From: a virus
Reading direction: 5' to 3' (one strand)
DNA: 34,553 bases
Virus record (IMG/VR): IMGVR_UViG_3300009603_000031
Coordinates: 1 to 34,553 of that record
Shown: positions 22,580-31,119 of the stretch, one piece after another
Layout: the number at the start of each line of letters is the position of its first letter
How positions within the stretch are numbered: position 1 is the stretch's first letter
Program-made: the position numbers and the translations under genes
Notes under the pieces: model-generated
The model's database searches: none
Seen by the model: only the letters and a program-made list of their open reading frames with translations
Told to the model about the DNA's origin: nothing

Positions 22580-23385
22580 TACTTAATTGGTTTATCCCTA
22601 TATATTATACTAATATCATTAATTTCAAATTGTCTTGGTATAAATCCTGCATCATAAAATGAAGTAGTATTTAATGTTAAATTATCAGCCAATACATTAG
22701 AATCTACATCAGTTAAATTATCATCTTCAACTGTATCTACAGTTGCATTCTTAGTACTCCCAATATAATTCTTAACTCTATAAGTTGCTCCTGCACCACC
22801 TCCTGCAAATATGTAAATTGGCATCCCATTATAATAATCATCATCACTACTAGCAGAAGTATCTAACTTAAAATAATTTCCAGCAGTCTCTACATAAGAC
22901 AATTTGTAACTATGTCTTCCCGCATCTGCAAATTCAAACTTTAATTGCAGAGAATATATATTTGTTGTACGTAATGCAGTAGTTGGCTTTAGCGCAACAG
23001 TTATCCAATCTGCAGAAGAGTTGGCTTGACTACTATTGAAAGAATCAAATCCTTTAGATGCGCTATAATATGTAGTATCATTAAATACTCCTGTAAAACT
23101 ATTAGAACCATTAGTTGCATATTTTGCAATAACACCAGACATATAACCACCAGCTTTAAATGTTACATATACTTTATATATTTTTTTCCTACGACTAGGA
23201 TTACCTAAATCCATATCTTTTGTTTGAATATTAAAATTACTTGCAGCTCCAGTCCATTGCCATAAATCTTTAGCAGAATCATCCCATTGATTAATATTTG
23301 CTATAGATTCAAATGAATGATTGTTCATAGCAATAATCAGTTTTTTATCTTTAGTTGAAACCATATTTGTTCTATAAATTGCCAT
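22579..23385 (-). CDS. Tail-associated protein, 268 aa
   Basis: The 268-residue product is strand-rich with many aromatics, T, S, N and D (LWQWTGAASNFNI, YKVYVTFKAGGYMSGVIAKY). It lacks signal or membrane segments. No family is recognised. It sits between the 993-residue tail protein and the fibre gene, with TAATG junctions on both sides, so a tail baseplate or fibre-anchor part is likely from position. Confidence 0.45.
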   Translation of the reverse strand: MAIYRTNMVSTKDKKLIIAMNNHSFESIANINQWDDSAKDLWQWTGAASNFNIQTKDMDLGNPSRRKKIYKVYVTFKAGGYMSGVIAKYATNGSNSFTGVFNDTTYYSASKGFDSFNSSQANSSADWITVALKPTTALRTTNIYSLQLKFEFADAGRHSYKLSYVETAGNYFKLDTSASSDDDYYNGMPIYIFAGGGAGATYRVKNYIGSTKNATVDTVEDDNLTDVDSNVLADNLTLNTTSFYDAGFIPRQFEINDISIIYRDKPIK

Positions 23386-26366
23386 TATGTTATTGGTCCA
23401 TCTCCAAGATTAACAGATATAGGAGGTCCAATTGGATTCTTATCAATATCTGCTGCAGAAGACTCATCTGCAATATACCAATTGAATAACTTCTGAGATT
23501 GAGTAATTGCTCCTGTAGCCAAATCATATATAAATCCGCCACTATCTGTTGCAGCTGTATTTAATGTTTGTATAATTACTTTATTTGATTTTTCATCATA
23601 TCCAAGCAAAACAGGAGTTTCTTCATTTTCATTAATTGCCCAATCATCAGATGTAAAATTCTTTTCAGTTATATGATTTAATTTTTCACCATCATATAAG
23701 AATAAACCATTATTATTCACCCATACCACACCATTCTTAGTATTAACAACTTGAGATGGAGATAATACTCCAGCTCCACGCCATGTCTCTTCCAATTCCT
23801 CTCCCTCAGTAGTTACTTTAATCAAATATGCAGTTTTCTTTTTAAATTGTAGAAGTTTATCCCCGAATGATTCTAATTCTGTAATACTGTCTCCATCCGC
23901 TGTAGCTACATCAATATAATGCGCCCCATCATCCGGGAAACTATCAAATCTATCAGCATCTGCTCTTAACATCCTATCTGGATAAGTTCTTTCTCCTATT
24001 TTAAGATTTCCAATATATACTTTTCTTTGAACAACGGTTACAGCTTTATACATAACACCTAAATTAGTATCTGATGAATATCCATTCTCAGATTGATAAG
24101 TCAGTAAAGGCAAGGAAGACACCCTGTCACCTAATATGGCTGTAGTTACTAGAGCTGTAGTATCATCTGTCGCAGTCGACGATACACTCCAATCATCAGC
24201 TGTACTTGCAGGATTTGCTAATTGTAACTTTTCTTCACTGCCATCTTTTCCATGACAAAGATAAGTTCCTTTAACTAAATCTACATCGTATAACATTAAC
24301 CACTCCTCCGATAAACCACCACCAATCATATCAACTTGCTTCATATAAATTCTAAACCCCGAAATACGCTCATTCCAACTATTATTCTGGGTCGCTCCAC
24401 TTCTTGAATTATTACATAAAAATGTTAAGCCTGATAAACCTGCATTAAAAAATCCTCGTAAATCAGCATTCGTATTAAAATCCATTTCGTATGAAGTTTG
24501 TTCCTGAACAGTAACATAATTTAACGAACCATTAAATGAATTTCCTTTTATAGCAATAATATTCGTAACATCTGCACCTGACTCCTGTGCTTGAATTACA
24601 AACTGATGGAATCCGTCTCCATCTATATTCTTTGTTGTCCCTCCACTTGAATCACCATCTTTCCCAACATAAACATCAAAATTCCCAGAAGTATAATTAC
24701 TCATAACTATCGAAACTATATAATAAGCACCTGCAGTTATATTATTTGATGAAATTACATTATCATATAATAACCATCCATTGCCATCACATACCGCATT
24801 GGCAAGGTCTGAATCACGAACCCAATTATCAGATTCTGTTACATTAAAAGTACCTGTAGCAGTTATATCTCCATATTCTGCAGTTTTCCAGAAGCCACTA
24901 TTCAAAAATGCTGCGTGCTCATGACTTAAAATTCTATTGTCTCCATTATCAAAGATAGAACCTATTCTAATATTAGATTCCTGTATTTCACTTCCACCAC
25001 CATCATACAAATAAGACATTCCAAATATCCATTGACTTTTTAAATCATCTGAAATCAATTGTTCTTCTAAAATTACTCTAACTCCTGGCTCAGTATCAGA
25101 ACTCGCTGGAGGAGTATACTGAGCATATTCACATGCAACTTTAACCTCATTTGCATCATCTCCAAAACCAACAATTTCCCAGACACCATTATAAATCACT
25201 CCATCACCTTCAGCTCCATAGACAGTTAATGATTTACCTATAGCAAATCCTTCTCCCATTACATTCACATCACCCTCGGAATCGACTAATGTAAATATGA
25301 CAATATTTTGCTCAGTATTTCCAGCATGTAGTTGTACGAGAGTACCTCCCTCCATAAAATATTCACCTGTAGTAGTCGTAGAAGAATCTTGAATGCCAAA
25401 TATTACTTTTCCAGGCCCATTCGGTTTTAATGATGATGTATTCAATGCTGTTCCAGTATTTCCAATAGGTATAACATTAGGCAAAACTTCTAAAGCTCCA
25501 TAAGGAGGCATCTCAGGAATCTGTATATCTTCAACCCATCTATTAATAATAGTATTTGCTGGAGAAGCTCCTTCAGCTTTTTCAAGTAATGGACGATTAA
25601 TATGAGTTAATATTTTAGGAACATTAATTTTAGAAATATTAGTTCCAGTATCATGAGCTGTTTCTGTAGTTCCAAATTGCGCCCTAACAACAGTTAATGT
25701 ATTACTATCAATACTTGTAATTTTCATAACTTCTGAATTAATTTTAATATATTCCCCTGCAACATAAGAAAGTCCCGATGTAACATCTATAGCTGTTTCA
25801 GTAGTATCTAAATCTTCATTTAAAGAAGATACTATAACTTTCTGTCCAAAATTAGCATCACAAACTCTAAGACCATTATCAGCCTTATAATATATAGGTT
25901 TTACTTTACGTTGATAATTATCAAGGTGCACTTCCCCCATTTTAATAGCACTCTGAATCCATAATTCATTTCCAACATTAGTATGGCAGGAATCCCATAT
26001 ATCTATATGTGCTCCATCATTAATACATATAAATTCAGCATCTAATTCATCTGGATTTCCGCTATCTGTATCTGCCAAACTCTGCATATTAAAATCATGA
26101 GAAAATGCATACAATCCATATCCGGGGGTTAATCCACCTGTTCCATTATCCATAGAATTACTATCACTTCCAGGGCTAACATCCACATCTTTTACATTAG
26201 TAATAGTATGAACCTGTAATGCATTACCTGGCAATGTAATTCTACCTTTATGAGACACATCTGCATTGAACAATTCTTCAAATTGATTATCTTCAATATC
26301 TCTAGGGTCAGCTAACTGATTTATCCCACCCTCAAAGGCTTCTATTTTATGAACTTTTTTTGCCAC
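23385..26366 (-). CDS. Large tail protein (nozzle/stabilisation-like), 993 aa
   Basis: A GTG start right after the previous TAA opens a 993-residue product. The N-terminus reads KVHKIEAFEGGINQLADPRD, a common opening of phage tail hub or nozzle proteins that begin by covering DNA-exit parts. The C-terminal third has repeating blade-like units (ITELESFGDKLLQFKKKTAY, NGVVWVNNNGLFLYDGEKLN, GGFIYDLATG) like the beta-propeller of P22 gp10-type stabilisation proteins. A middle part (DYVTVQEQTSYEMDFNTNAD region) is a probable carbohydrate-binding-like beta domain. Role as tail nozzle is inferred from these patterns and from context. Confidence 0.5.
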   Translation of the reverse strand: MAKKVHKIEAFEGGINQLADPRDIEDNQFEELFNADVSHKGRITLPGNALQVHTITNVKDVDVSPGSDSNSMDNGTGGLTPGYGLYAFSHDFNMQSLADTDSGNPDELDAEFICINDGAHIDIWDSCHTNVGNELWIQSAIKMGEVHLDNYQRKVKPIYYKADNGLRVCDANFGQKVIVSSLNEDLDTTETAIDVTSGLSYVAGEYIKINSEVMKITSIDSNTLTVVRAQFGTTETAHDTGTNISKINVPKILTHINRPLLEKAEGASPANTIINRWVEDIQIPEMPPYGALEVLPNVIPIGNTGTALNTSSLKPNGPGKVIFGIQDSSTTTTGEYFMEGGTLVQLHAGNTEQNIVIFTLVDSEGDVNVMGEGFAIGKSLTVYGAEGDGVIYNGVWEIVGFGDDANEVKVACEYAQYTPPASSDTEPGVRVILEEQLISDDLKSQWIFGMSYLYDGGGSEIQESNIRIGSIFDNGDNRILSHEHAAFLNSGFWKTAEYGDITATGTFNVTESDNWVRDSDLANAVCDGNGWLLYDNVISSNNITAGAYYIVSIVMSNYTSGNFDVYVGKDGDSSGGTTKNIDGDGFHQFVIQAQESGADVTNIIAIKGNSFNGSLNYVTVQEQTSYEMDFNTNADLRGFFNAGLSGLTFLCNNSRSGATQNNSWNERISGFRIYMKQVDMIGGGLSEEWLMLYDVDLVKGTYLCHGKDGSEEKLQLANPASTADDWSVSSTATDDTTALVTTAILGDRVSSLPLLTYQSENGYSSDTNLGVMYKAVTVVQRKVYIGNLKIGERTYPDRMLRADADRFDSFPDDGAHYIDVATADGDSITELESFGDKLLQFKKKTAYLIKVTTEGEELEETWRGAGVLSPSQVVNTKNGVVWVNNNGLFLYDGEKLNHITEKNFTSDDWAINENEETPVLLGYDEKSNKVIIQTLNTAATDSGGFIYDLATGAITQSQKLFNWYIADESSAADIDKNPIGPPISVNLGDGPIT

Positions 26367-26546
26367 TTATTTCATTATTGCTTTTTTAATAACTTCTTCA
26401 ACTGAATCATATATAGCATCAAGTATTTTTTCTTCAGTCTTTTCAGATATAATAGGAATATTTATATTCTCATTTAATTCCTTAACAATCTTTTCTTTCA
26501 TCTCGTCATTAAATACATAATCAACTACCATTTGTTTTAAATCCAT
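26367..26546 (-). CDS. Small helical protein, 59 aa
   Basis: A TAATG junction with the upstream gene opens a frame of 59 residues (MDLKQMVVDYVFNDEMKEKI, then KILDAIYDSVEEVIKKAIMK). It ends directly before the GTG of the 993-residue tail gene (TAAGTG). The protein is helical and acidic, with isoleucine/leucine heptads. Function is unknown; the tight packing shows it is translated. Confidence 0.6.
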   Translation of the reverse strand: MDLKQMVVDYVFNDEMKEKIVKELNENINIPIISEKTEEKILDAIYDSVEEVIKKAIMK

Positions 26547-26749
26547 TAGTCTGTCCCCTCATATTGTTCTATTTTATATTTACATTTATCACATACAATA
26601 AATCTTCTAGGTGGATGTGAATCTTTTTCTAATTTTTCTATTCTTGTAAGCACCATATCCATCTGTTCATCTAAAGCATTTCTCTCAAAAACATAATTCA
26701 TAATACCTTTTAATACTTTAGGTGTTAATATTTTAAGTAATGGAAACAT
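26546..26749 (-). CDS. Small CxxC protein, 67 aa
   Basis: The 67-residue product has a hydrophobic N-terminus (MFPLLKILTPKVLKGIMNYV), a coiled-coil stretch (LDEQMDMVLTRIEKLEKD) and a C-terminal CDKCKYKI (CxxC). The pairing HPPRRFIVCDKC recurs in short phage proteins that I know only as hypothetical. The two cysteines might bind metal together with another chain. TAATG junctions link it to both neighbours. Confidence 0.55.
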   Translation of the reverse strand: MFPLLKILTPKVLKGIMNYVFERNALDEQMDMVLTRIEKLEKDSHPPRRFIVCDKCKYKIEQYEGTD

Positions 26750-26943
26750 TAATAATATCCATCTAGAGCACTATTTAAATCTACTGGATTTTCCTTCTTA
26801 TCAATCTTCTCAATATACTTTTTAAGTTTCTCTAATTTAATATTTACCTCATCTTTATCCATTGATACTTCGCAACATAAATCCACATCATCTTTTATAA
26901 GTGTTTTTACTGTATGTAACGCTTCAATTGTTGTTATACACAT
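26749..26943 (-). CDS. Small hypothetical protein, 64 aa
   Basis: The 64-residue product (MCITTIEALHTVKTLIKDDV, then NIKLEKLKKYIEKIDKKE) is helical with charged ends. It has an AGGGA site upstream and a TAATG junction with the next gene. No family is recognised. It lies next to a putative holin-like gene, but nothing links them beyond position. Confidence 0.5.
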   Translation of the reverse strand: MCITTIEALHTVKTLIKDDVDLCCEVSMDKDEVNIKLEKLKKYIEKIDKKENPVDLNSALDGYY

Positions 26944-26946
26944 ATT

Positions 26947-27240
26947 TTAATAATCCCTATTTTTTCTAGAAAACTTCTCTTTTAGCCCATTTCCGCTCAA
27001 ACTAGAGAGTATTTCTACAATTGCATGGTAACTAGCCTTAATTTCTTTTTGTTCCAATTGCATGCCTTTTTGAGCGTCTATGAGCTTTATAAGAATAGAT
27101 TCTGTTCTATTTTGGCTTTCTTCTAATTCTTCCATCAATGTATTCTGAATCCAACTATTCTGTTTCCAAATAAAAAATCCAAATGCAATACTCATTGCAA
27201 CTGGGACTCCAAAAGTTTCTAAAATACTAAATAAATCCAT
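26947..27240 (-). CDS. Holin-like protein, BhlA/UviB type, 97 aa
   Basis: Residues 4-27 (FSILETFGVPVAMSIAFGFF) form one membrane segment, followed by a polar helical coil (residues 28-80: NTLMEELEESQNRTESILIK and on) and a basic end. This layout of one N-terminal helix then a coiled coil is that of BhlA/UviB holin-like peptides. No endolysin is visible in the window to pair with it. It may instead anchor another protein at the membrane. Confidence 0.5.
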   Translation of the reverse strand: MDLFSILETFGVPVAMSIAFGFFIWKQNSWIQNTLMEELEESQNRTESILIKLIDAQKGMQLEQKEIKASYHAIVEILSSLSGNGLKEKFSRKNRDY

Positions 27241-27379
27241 TTTTAGTCTTTATTTTATGCCATTCGGGAGTATTAAAATAATCTCTAATCTTTTGAGCAG
27301 CATACTCACTTTTTTTATAATTATTATCATATTTATCCATTAACCTTATTATATTACCCCACCTATATTTGGTTTTCAT
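27227..27379 (-). CDS. Small hypothetical protein, 50 aa
   Basis: The ATG follows the metallophosphoesterase TGA directly, with AAAGGG in the end of that gene as ribosome site. The 50-residue product is basic and aromatic (MKTKYRWGNIIRLMDKYDNN, then YFNTPEWHKIKTKNG). Its end overlaps the holin-like gene start by 14 nt. It fills the otherwise empty space of 140 bp. Not recognised. Confidence 0.5.
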   Translation of the reverse strand: MKTKYRWGNIIRLMDKYDNNYKKSEYAAQKIRDYFNTPEWHKIKTKNGFI

Positions 27380-28171
27380 TCATCCCTTTATTACTTCTCC
27401 CCATAAAGATGTTTCACCATCTATTATTTGTAATATATGAACTGTAAAATGACCTTTTGAAAAGAAATCTACAATTGCAAAAGCATGTGCCCAATCAATA
27501 ATTTGTCCTCCAAGCCATTCATTTGCATCTGAACTCATATCTTTAAGACATCCAATACTCCACGCTGACTTTGGGCCATCCATATGTGTGACTGATGCTT
27601 GCATTAAATCGTGGTGGTGTCCATACATAACATTGGCTCCAATTCTTCGTAAATGGTTCTGAGCATGATGTATTCCTGCAAAATGATGTCCATGGTAAAA
27701 GTGTAACTTTCCAATCTGTAACCACTTTTTTGGAGGAAGATTTGCCGGATAAAACTTGTACCCTCTTTCCTTTAGATTTACGCATTCTTTAAACCTATAT
27801 CCTTTCATGTATGAATGTTCATTAACAAAATGATTCATCCATGCATCATGATTACCCTCAATCATATATTTTTCTTTACAATTGACTTTATCAAGAGATT
27901 CGTCAATCCAATCCATACCAGTATTTACTTCTTGAATATCCTGGTCAATAAACGGAATTTGATATTCCAACGGCGGTCTTTTCTTCTTCTTCCATTGCCA
28001 ATGTGAGGCTCCATGCCATTCCCCAACATCACCTAAATCTATATAAATATCTGGTTTTACTATTTCTATTGCTTTTTTAACACAATTAATTGCAGCCATA
28101 TCTGCAAGAGGAAAGTGCTTGTCGGGGGTGACGACTGCTCGTCGAACCACCCCCTTTGTTTTTTTAGCCAT
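27380..28171 (-). CDS. Metallophosphoesterase
   Basis: All calcineurin-like motifs are visible in order: D17-x-H19 (TPDKHF), G47-D48 (LGDVGEW), G106-N-H-D109, H160-GHH and G184-H-H-H187. This makes a two-metal phosphoesterase of 263 residues. Possible substrates are nucleic acid ends, cyclic nucleotides or phosphoproteins; the sequence does not decide. It sits inside the late operon between membrane and tail genes rather than with replication genes, so it may be a packaged enzyme or act late in infection. All metal ligands seem intact. Confidence 0.8.
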   Translation of the reverse strand: MAKKTKGVVRRAVVTPDKHFPLADMAAINCVKKAIEIVKPDIYIDLGDVGEWHGASHWQWKKKKRPPLEYQIPFIDQDIQEVNTGMDWIDESLDKVNCKEKYMIEGNHDAWMNHFVNEHSYMKGYRFKECVNLKERGYKFYPANLPPKKWLQIGKLHFYHGHHFAGIHHAQNHLRRIGANVMYGHHHDLMQASVTHMDGPKSAWSIGCLKDMSSDANEWLGGQIIDWAHAFAIVDFFSKGHFTVHILQIIDGETSLWGEVIKG

Positions 28172-28172
28172 A

Positions 28173-28319
28173 TTACTTCATTTCTTTTCTTAGTCTTACT
28201 ACTACATAAACAAGTGTAGCTATTCCGATGCCAAGTCTAACTAAATCTGGAAGCCATTCCATGAAAGTTAGTACAAATCCACCGACACCTGCGCATGATG
28301 TCTTTAGTGTATCAAGCAC
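28173..28319 (-). CDS. Holin candidate, 48 aa
   Basis: The GTG start at 28319 is chosen because AAAGGAGG lies 6 nt upstream and the stop of the previous gene overlaps it by 8 nt; a frame extended to 28373 lacks a site. The product has one or two hydrophobic stretches (VGGFVLTFMEWLPDL and VRLGIGIATLVYVVVRL) and a basic end (RLRKEMK), consistent with a very small holin or an inner-membrane peptide. Pairing with the other membrane protein nearby is possible. Confidence 0.55.
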   Translation of the reverse strand: MLDTLKTSCAGVGGFVLTFMEWLPDLVRLGIGIATLVYVVVRLRKEMK

Positions 28320-28500
28320 TTTTTTCCTCCTTTTTTTGTTTTGATTCTTTATCCATTTCTTCAAGAACTTCAATAGCTCCTTGAAGTTTAACTGCCGTTG
28401 TAGTTACGGCATTTAATTCTGTTTGCAACTGTTCCCTCTTACTCATTACATCATCCAAGTCTTTATATAGACTGGATATTTTTTCTTTATTATCAGACAT
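28312..28500 (-). CDS. Coiled-coil protein, 62 aa
   Basis: The 62-residue product (SLYKDLDDVMSKREQLQTEL, then LQGAIEVLEEMDKESKQKK) has regular heptads over most of its length and a charged C-terminus. It may be a partner or chaperone for the small membrane protein whose start it overlaps. TAGGAG lies upstream of the ATG. No known family. Confidence 0.5.
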   Translation of the reverse strand: MSDNKEKISSLYKDLDDVMSKREQLQTELNAVTTTAVKLQGAIEVLEEMDKESKQKKEEKSA

Positions 28501-28512
28501 ACTATCTCCTAT

Positions 28513-28914
28513 TTACAATCGTGGAACTGACAATACCCTAACTCCACTCTTACGATGGGGATATTGTTTGATTGTTCTTTCGTATTTTGCCTTGTAATAT
28601 GCTGCTCGTTGCAAATCTCCGGCATCTTCAAGTAATCTTGATTTAATATAATCTATTATTGCAGGTTGCAATGATGTATCTACCCCAGAATCTGTTCTTA
28701 AATCATCAGTAATCTGAGATACTTTGCCATATTTAGCATGATAATGTATTCTAAGCCCACTACTTACACTACTATCAGTATAAGTATCATATTTATCTAA
28801 TGTTGTTTCTGTAGAGTCACTTACATCATTACTTAATACTCTTGAAACAATAGCTAATCTATCATCGTCATTATACCATGCAAAATAATCATTTGGGAAA
28901 TTTCTTTTAGCCAT
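28513..28914 (-). CDS. Virion-associated protein, 133 aa
   Basis: The 133-residue product starts MAKRNFPNDYFAWYNDDDRL and has a helical end (YIKSRLLEDAGDLQRAAYYK, then AKYERTIKQYPHRKSGVR). The helix pair in the C-terminal half resembles small head-tail connector or adaptor subunits, but no family is certain. It follows two beta-rich paralogs and precedes the small coiled-coil protein. The role is inferred from operon position only. Confidence 0.45.
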   Translation of the reverse strand: MAKRNFPNDYFAWYNDDDRLAIVSRVLSNDVSDSTETTLDKYDTYTDSSVSSGLRIHYHAKYGKVSQITDDLRTDSGVDTSLQPAIIDYIKSRLLEDAGDLQRAAYYKAKYERTIKQYPHRKSGVRVLSVPRL

Positions 28915-28922
28915 TTAAACTC

Positions 28923-29420
28923 CTAAGTACTTGCTACAAATATTTCTACATCAACAGCATTAGACCCTGGGTCAACTAGTATACTTTCTAAATCATGTAA
29001 AACAGTTTGAACAGAAGAATCAGTAGTATAAGCTGCTACAGAATCATGTGGTGTTCCCATTACAAAACTATGTCCTGCTGCTAATAATATTGTAGCTGTT
29101 TCATTAGCTGAACTTGCACCACTTCCACTTTCAGTCACATCTATCTGCAAATTGACATTAATAGGTTCTGTATCATCAAGATTAGTTAACCTAATATATT
29201 TAACATCCTGAACATCTACTGACGAATCAGTAACATCTACAGTCACTCCACTTCTAAATACTGTTGTATCTACATTTGCTGGACATGTTACTATTCTTTG
29301 CAACACTTCATTAATGCTATTAACTACTAATATATTACTTCCACCATACCTCTGACCATTAAGTATTATAGACTCTGATAATTTTACTACTAATTTATCT
29401 GCTGTTACTGTACTTGCCAT
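28923..29420 (-). CDS. Beta-rich structural paralog B, 165 aa
   Basis: The product is homologous to its upstream neighbour: both open MAST(V/I)T, carry a LSESI-type motif followed by LNG and GG, and share Y(I/M)R(L/F)TNLDDT in the middle. It is strand-rich and of low charge, typical of capsid decoration or tail proteins. It differs from paralog A by a larger polar insertion around residues 98-115. Tandem duplication is the likely origin. Confidence 0.55.
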   Translation of the reverse strand: MASTVTADKLVVKLSESIILNGQRYGGSNILVVNSINEVLQRIVTCPANVDTTVFRSGVTVDVTDSSVDVQDVKYIRLTNLDDTEPINVNLQIDVTESGSGASSANETATILLAAGHSFVMGTPHDSVAAYTTDSSVQTVLHDLESILVDPGSNAVDVEIFVAST

Positions 29421-29432
29421 TATTACTCCTTA

Positions 29433-29912
29433 TTATACTGATGCTATCATCATTTCTAAATCACAATTACCAGTATTTGCATCCGCTTGAATATTTGTTA
29501 AACTTCCTAAAGCTGTATCAGAGGCAGCATCAGCATCTTGAGTTGCATTAAGAACACCTACCATCCCTGCACTATTATCAGCTGTCCATATAAAAGAATT
29601 ACCTGCATCAAGCTTAATAGCAGCCTCATCATTATCTTGATTCCTAAATGTTAATGTAAGAAAATTTGTATCATCTAAATTAGTAAATCTCATATATCTT
29701 ACAGCTGAATCATTAAAATGCCCAGATGAAGCAACAGCTCCACTCAATGTAGCTATTGTAGATTCATTAGTTGTAATAGTTAATATTCTTTTTGATATTT
29801 CTGCAATAGAAGAAAAAGTTTTAGTTGTAGTCCCACCTTGATTTTTACCATTAAGCGTAATAGATTCTGATACTGTTACTGTCATTGTTGCGGGTGTAAT
29901 TGTACTTGCCAT
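29433..29912 (-). CDS. Beta-rich structural paralog A, 159 aa
   Basis: This 159-residue product is the upstream copy of the pair, with VSESITLNGKNQGG (14-27), ISKRILTITTN and YMRFTNLDDTNF as recognisable blocks. The shared TNLDDT loop suggests a common fold with paralog B. It is strand-rich and weakly acidic. It may be a virion decoration or tail-tube protein; two copies imply either a hetero-oligomer or distinct binding roles. A 9-bp gap with ACTCCT-type ribosome site separates it from its neighbour. Confidence 0.55.
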   Translation of the reverse strand: MASTITPATMTVTVSESITLNGKNQGGTTTKTFSSIAEISKRILTITTNESTIATLSGAVASSGHFNDSAVRYMRFTNLDDTNFLTLTFRNQDNDEAAIKLDAGNSFIWTADNSAGMVGVLNATQDADAASDTALGSLTNIQADANTGNCDLEMMIASV

Positions 29913-29921
29913 TTTTTACTC

Positions 29922-30227
29922 CTATGTTAATGAGCCAGATGTATCATCTGTATCATCTTTTAATAATTTATGTGAGTCAGCCAATTTAGGTATCATCACA
30001 TATCTATCATCTGTATCTAAAATTTCTACTCTAAACACATCAATTACATTATCATCTAAATCATACCATCTCTGTTTCTGATTAAGATTCTGTTTCTTTT
30101 GTAAACTGTAGTGCTGTATTTTTGAAGACATATCCATAAGTGCATCATTAATTAACTGCACCATATATTGCTCTGGCTGTCTTCCCATTAAATATTCTAC
30201 TTGTTGTATTAAATTTTTTACTTCCAT
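29922..30227 (-). CDS. Adaptor-like protein, 101 aa
   Basis: The 101-residue product starts with helices (EVKNLIQQVEYLMGRQPEQY, then LINDALMDMSSKIQHYSL) and ends with strands (VFRVEILDTDDRYVMIPK). This helix-then-strand design is seen in small head-tail or tail completion proteins of phages. It follows directly (TAATAATG) the 237-residue adaptor-like protein. I cannot name a family. Confidence 0.45.
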   Translation of the reverse strand: MEVKNLIQQVEYLMGRQPEQYMVQLINDALMDMSSKIQHYSLQKKQNLNQKQRWYDLDDNVIDVFRVEILDTDDRYVMIPKLADSHKLLKDDTDDTSGSLT

Positions 30228-30229
30228 TA

Positions 30230-30943
30230 TTATCCTTGTTGTACTTGTTGCTTTTGTTGCATTGCTTCCTGTAAAGATTCTAATTGATTAGACTGTTTTT
30301 TACTAACTCCTTGAGAAGTTGGAACCTTCACTCCTAATAAACTCAAAGATTGTATATAATCTTGTTTCAATGTATTAATAATTGGAATATATAAATCATC
30401 ATCTTCCTCTGAAGCTAATAATGATTGAGCTGCCTTTATTGCTGCATATAATACCACAGCACTTTCTACATCATCTGGAAAATTAGCTATACCTGAAGTA
30501 TCTCCATGTACTACTGCAGTTAACGAAACATATGTAACATATGCAGATTGACCAGATGTTGGAACTGGTAATATTTTTATAATAGCATCATCCATATAAT
30601 AAACAGGGTCTGTAGAAGATGAAAACATTAAATCATTTGGGTCAGCAACTCTAGAAGACATAAATTTTGGTATCTGTCTGCACATTTGTTCTACACTAGA
30701 TGAATCTTCACGAGTTACTGCTAATACTGGACCATATGTCGCTGTATCTAAATCAAATCCAGCAGAACTAGTAATTGCACTTGATGTCTTTGCACATTCT
30801 TCTAATTTAGCTGGAGGAAGAATTGATATAATTTGCTTTACTCCATCTTGAAGCCAATCAGATATAGCAGGGTCGCTATCCGTCCCATTAATGACAGCAA
30901 ACCCAGTTAATGCATCTATTCTGTTTCTGAATGTTTCAGCCAT
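30230..30943 (-). CDS. Head-tail adaptor-like protein, 237 aa
   Basis: Residues 1-45 are helical (FRNRIDALTGFAVI, DWLQDGVKQIISIL), the middle is strand-rich with YYMDDAIIKILPVPTSGQSA and FPDDVESAVVLYAAIKAAQS, and the C-terminus is glutamine-rich. The combination of a helical start, a beta domain and a late helix (EYAA-type, here VLYAAIKAAQSLL) is typical of phage adaptor (gp6/gp4-like) proteins. The place in the operon agrees. A TAATG junction links it to the upstream small gene. Confidence 0.5.
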   Translation of the reverse strand: MAETFRNRIDALTGFAVINGTDSDPAISDWLQDGVKQIISILPPAKLEECAKTSSAITSSAGFDLDTATYGPVLAVTREDSSSVEQMCRQIPKFMSSRVADPNDLMFSSSTDPVYYMDDAIIKILPVPTSGQSAYVTYVSLTAVVHGDTSGIANFPDDVESAVVLYAAIKAAQSLLASEEDDDLYIPIINTLKQDYIQSLSLLGVKVPTSQGVSKKQSNQLESLQEAMQQKQQVQQG

Positions 30944-31119
30944 TATCGTCTATTCCTTTCAGCTATATCTTTGTCCATAGTTGTAGTACTAAATTCTACT
31001 TTAGTAGTACCACTCCATGTCTTACGCATATTAATCTGAGGACCATGATTTTTGGGACCTTTATTAGGAAAAAATTCTACACATTTACCATTTTCCATTC
31101 TAAAATATTTTTTAGCCAT
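30943..31119 (-). CDS. Small hypothetical protein, 58 aa
   Basis: The ATG at 31119 overlaps the upstream stop (TAATG) and its own stop overlaps the next ATG in the same way. The 58-residue product is basic (MAKKYFRMENGKCVEFFPNK, then MRKTWSGTTKVEF). No family is recognised; it has no membrane segment. The tight coupling on both sides shows it is a real late gene. Confidence 0.6.
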   Translation of the reverse strand: MAKKYFRMENGKCVEFFPNKGPKNHGPQINMRKTWSGTTKVEFSTTTMDKDIAERNRR

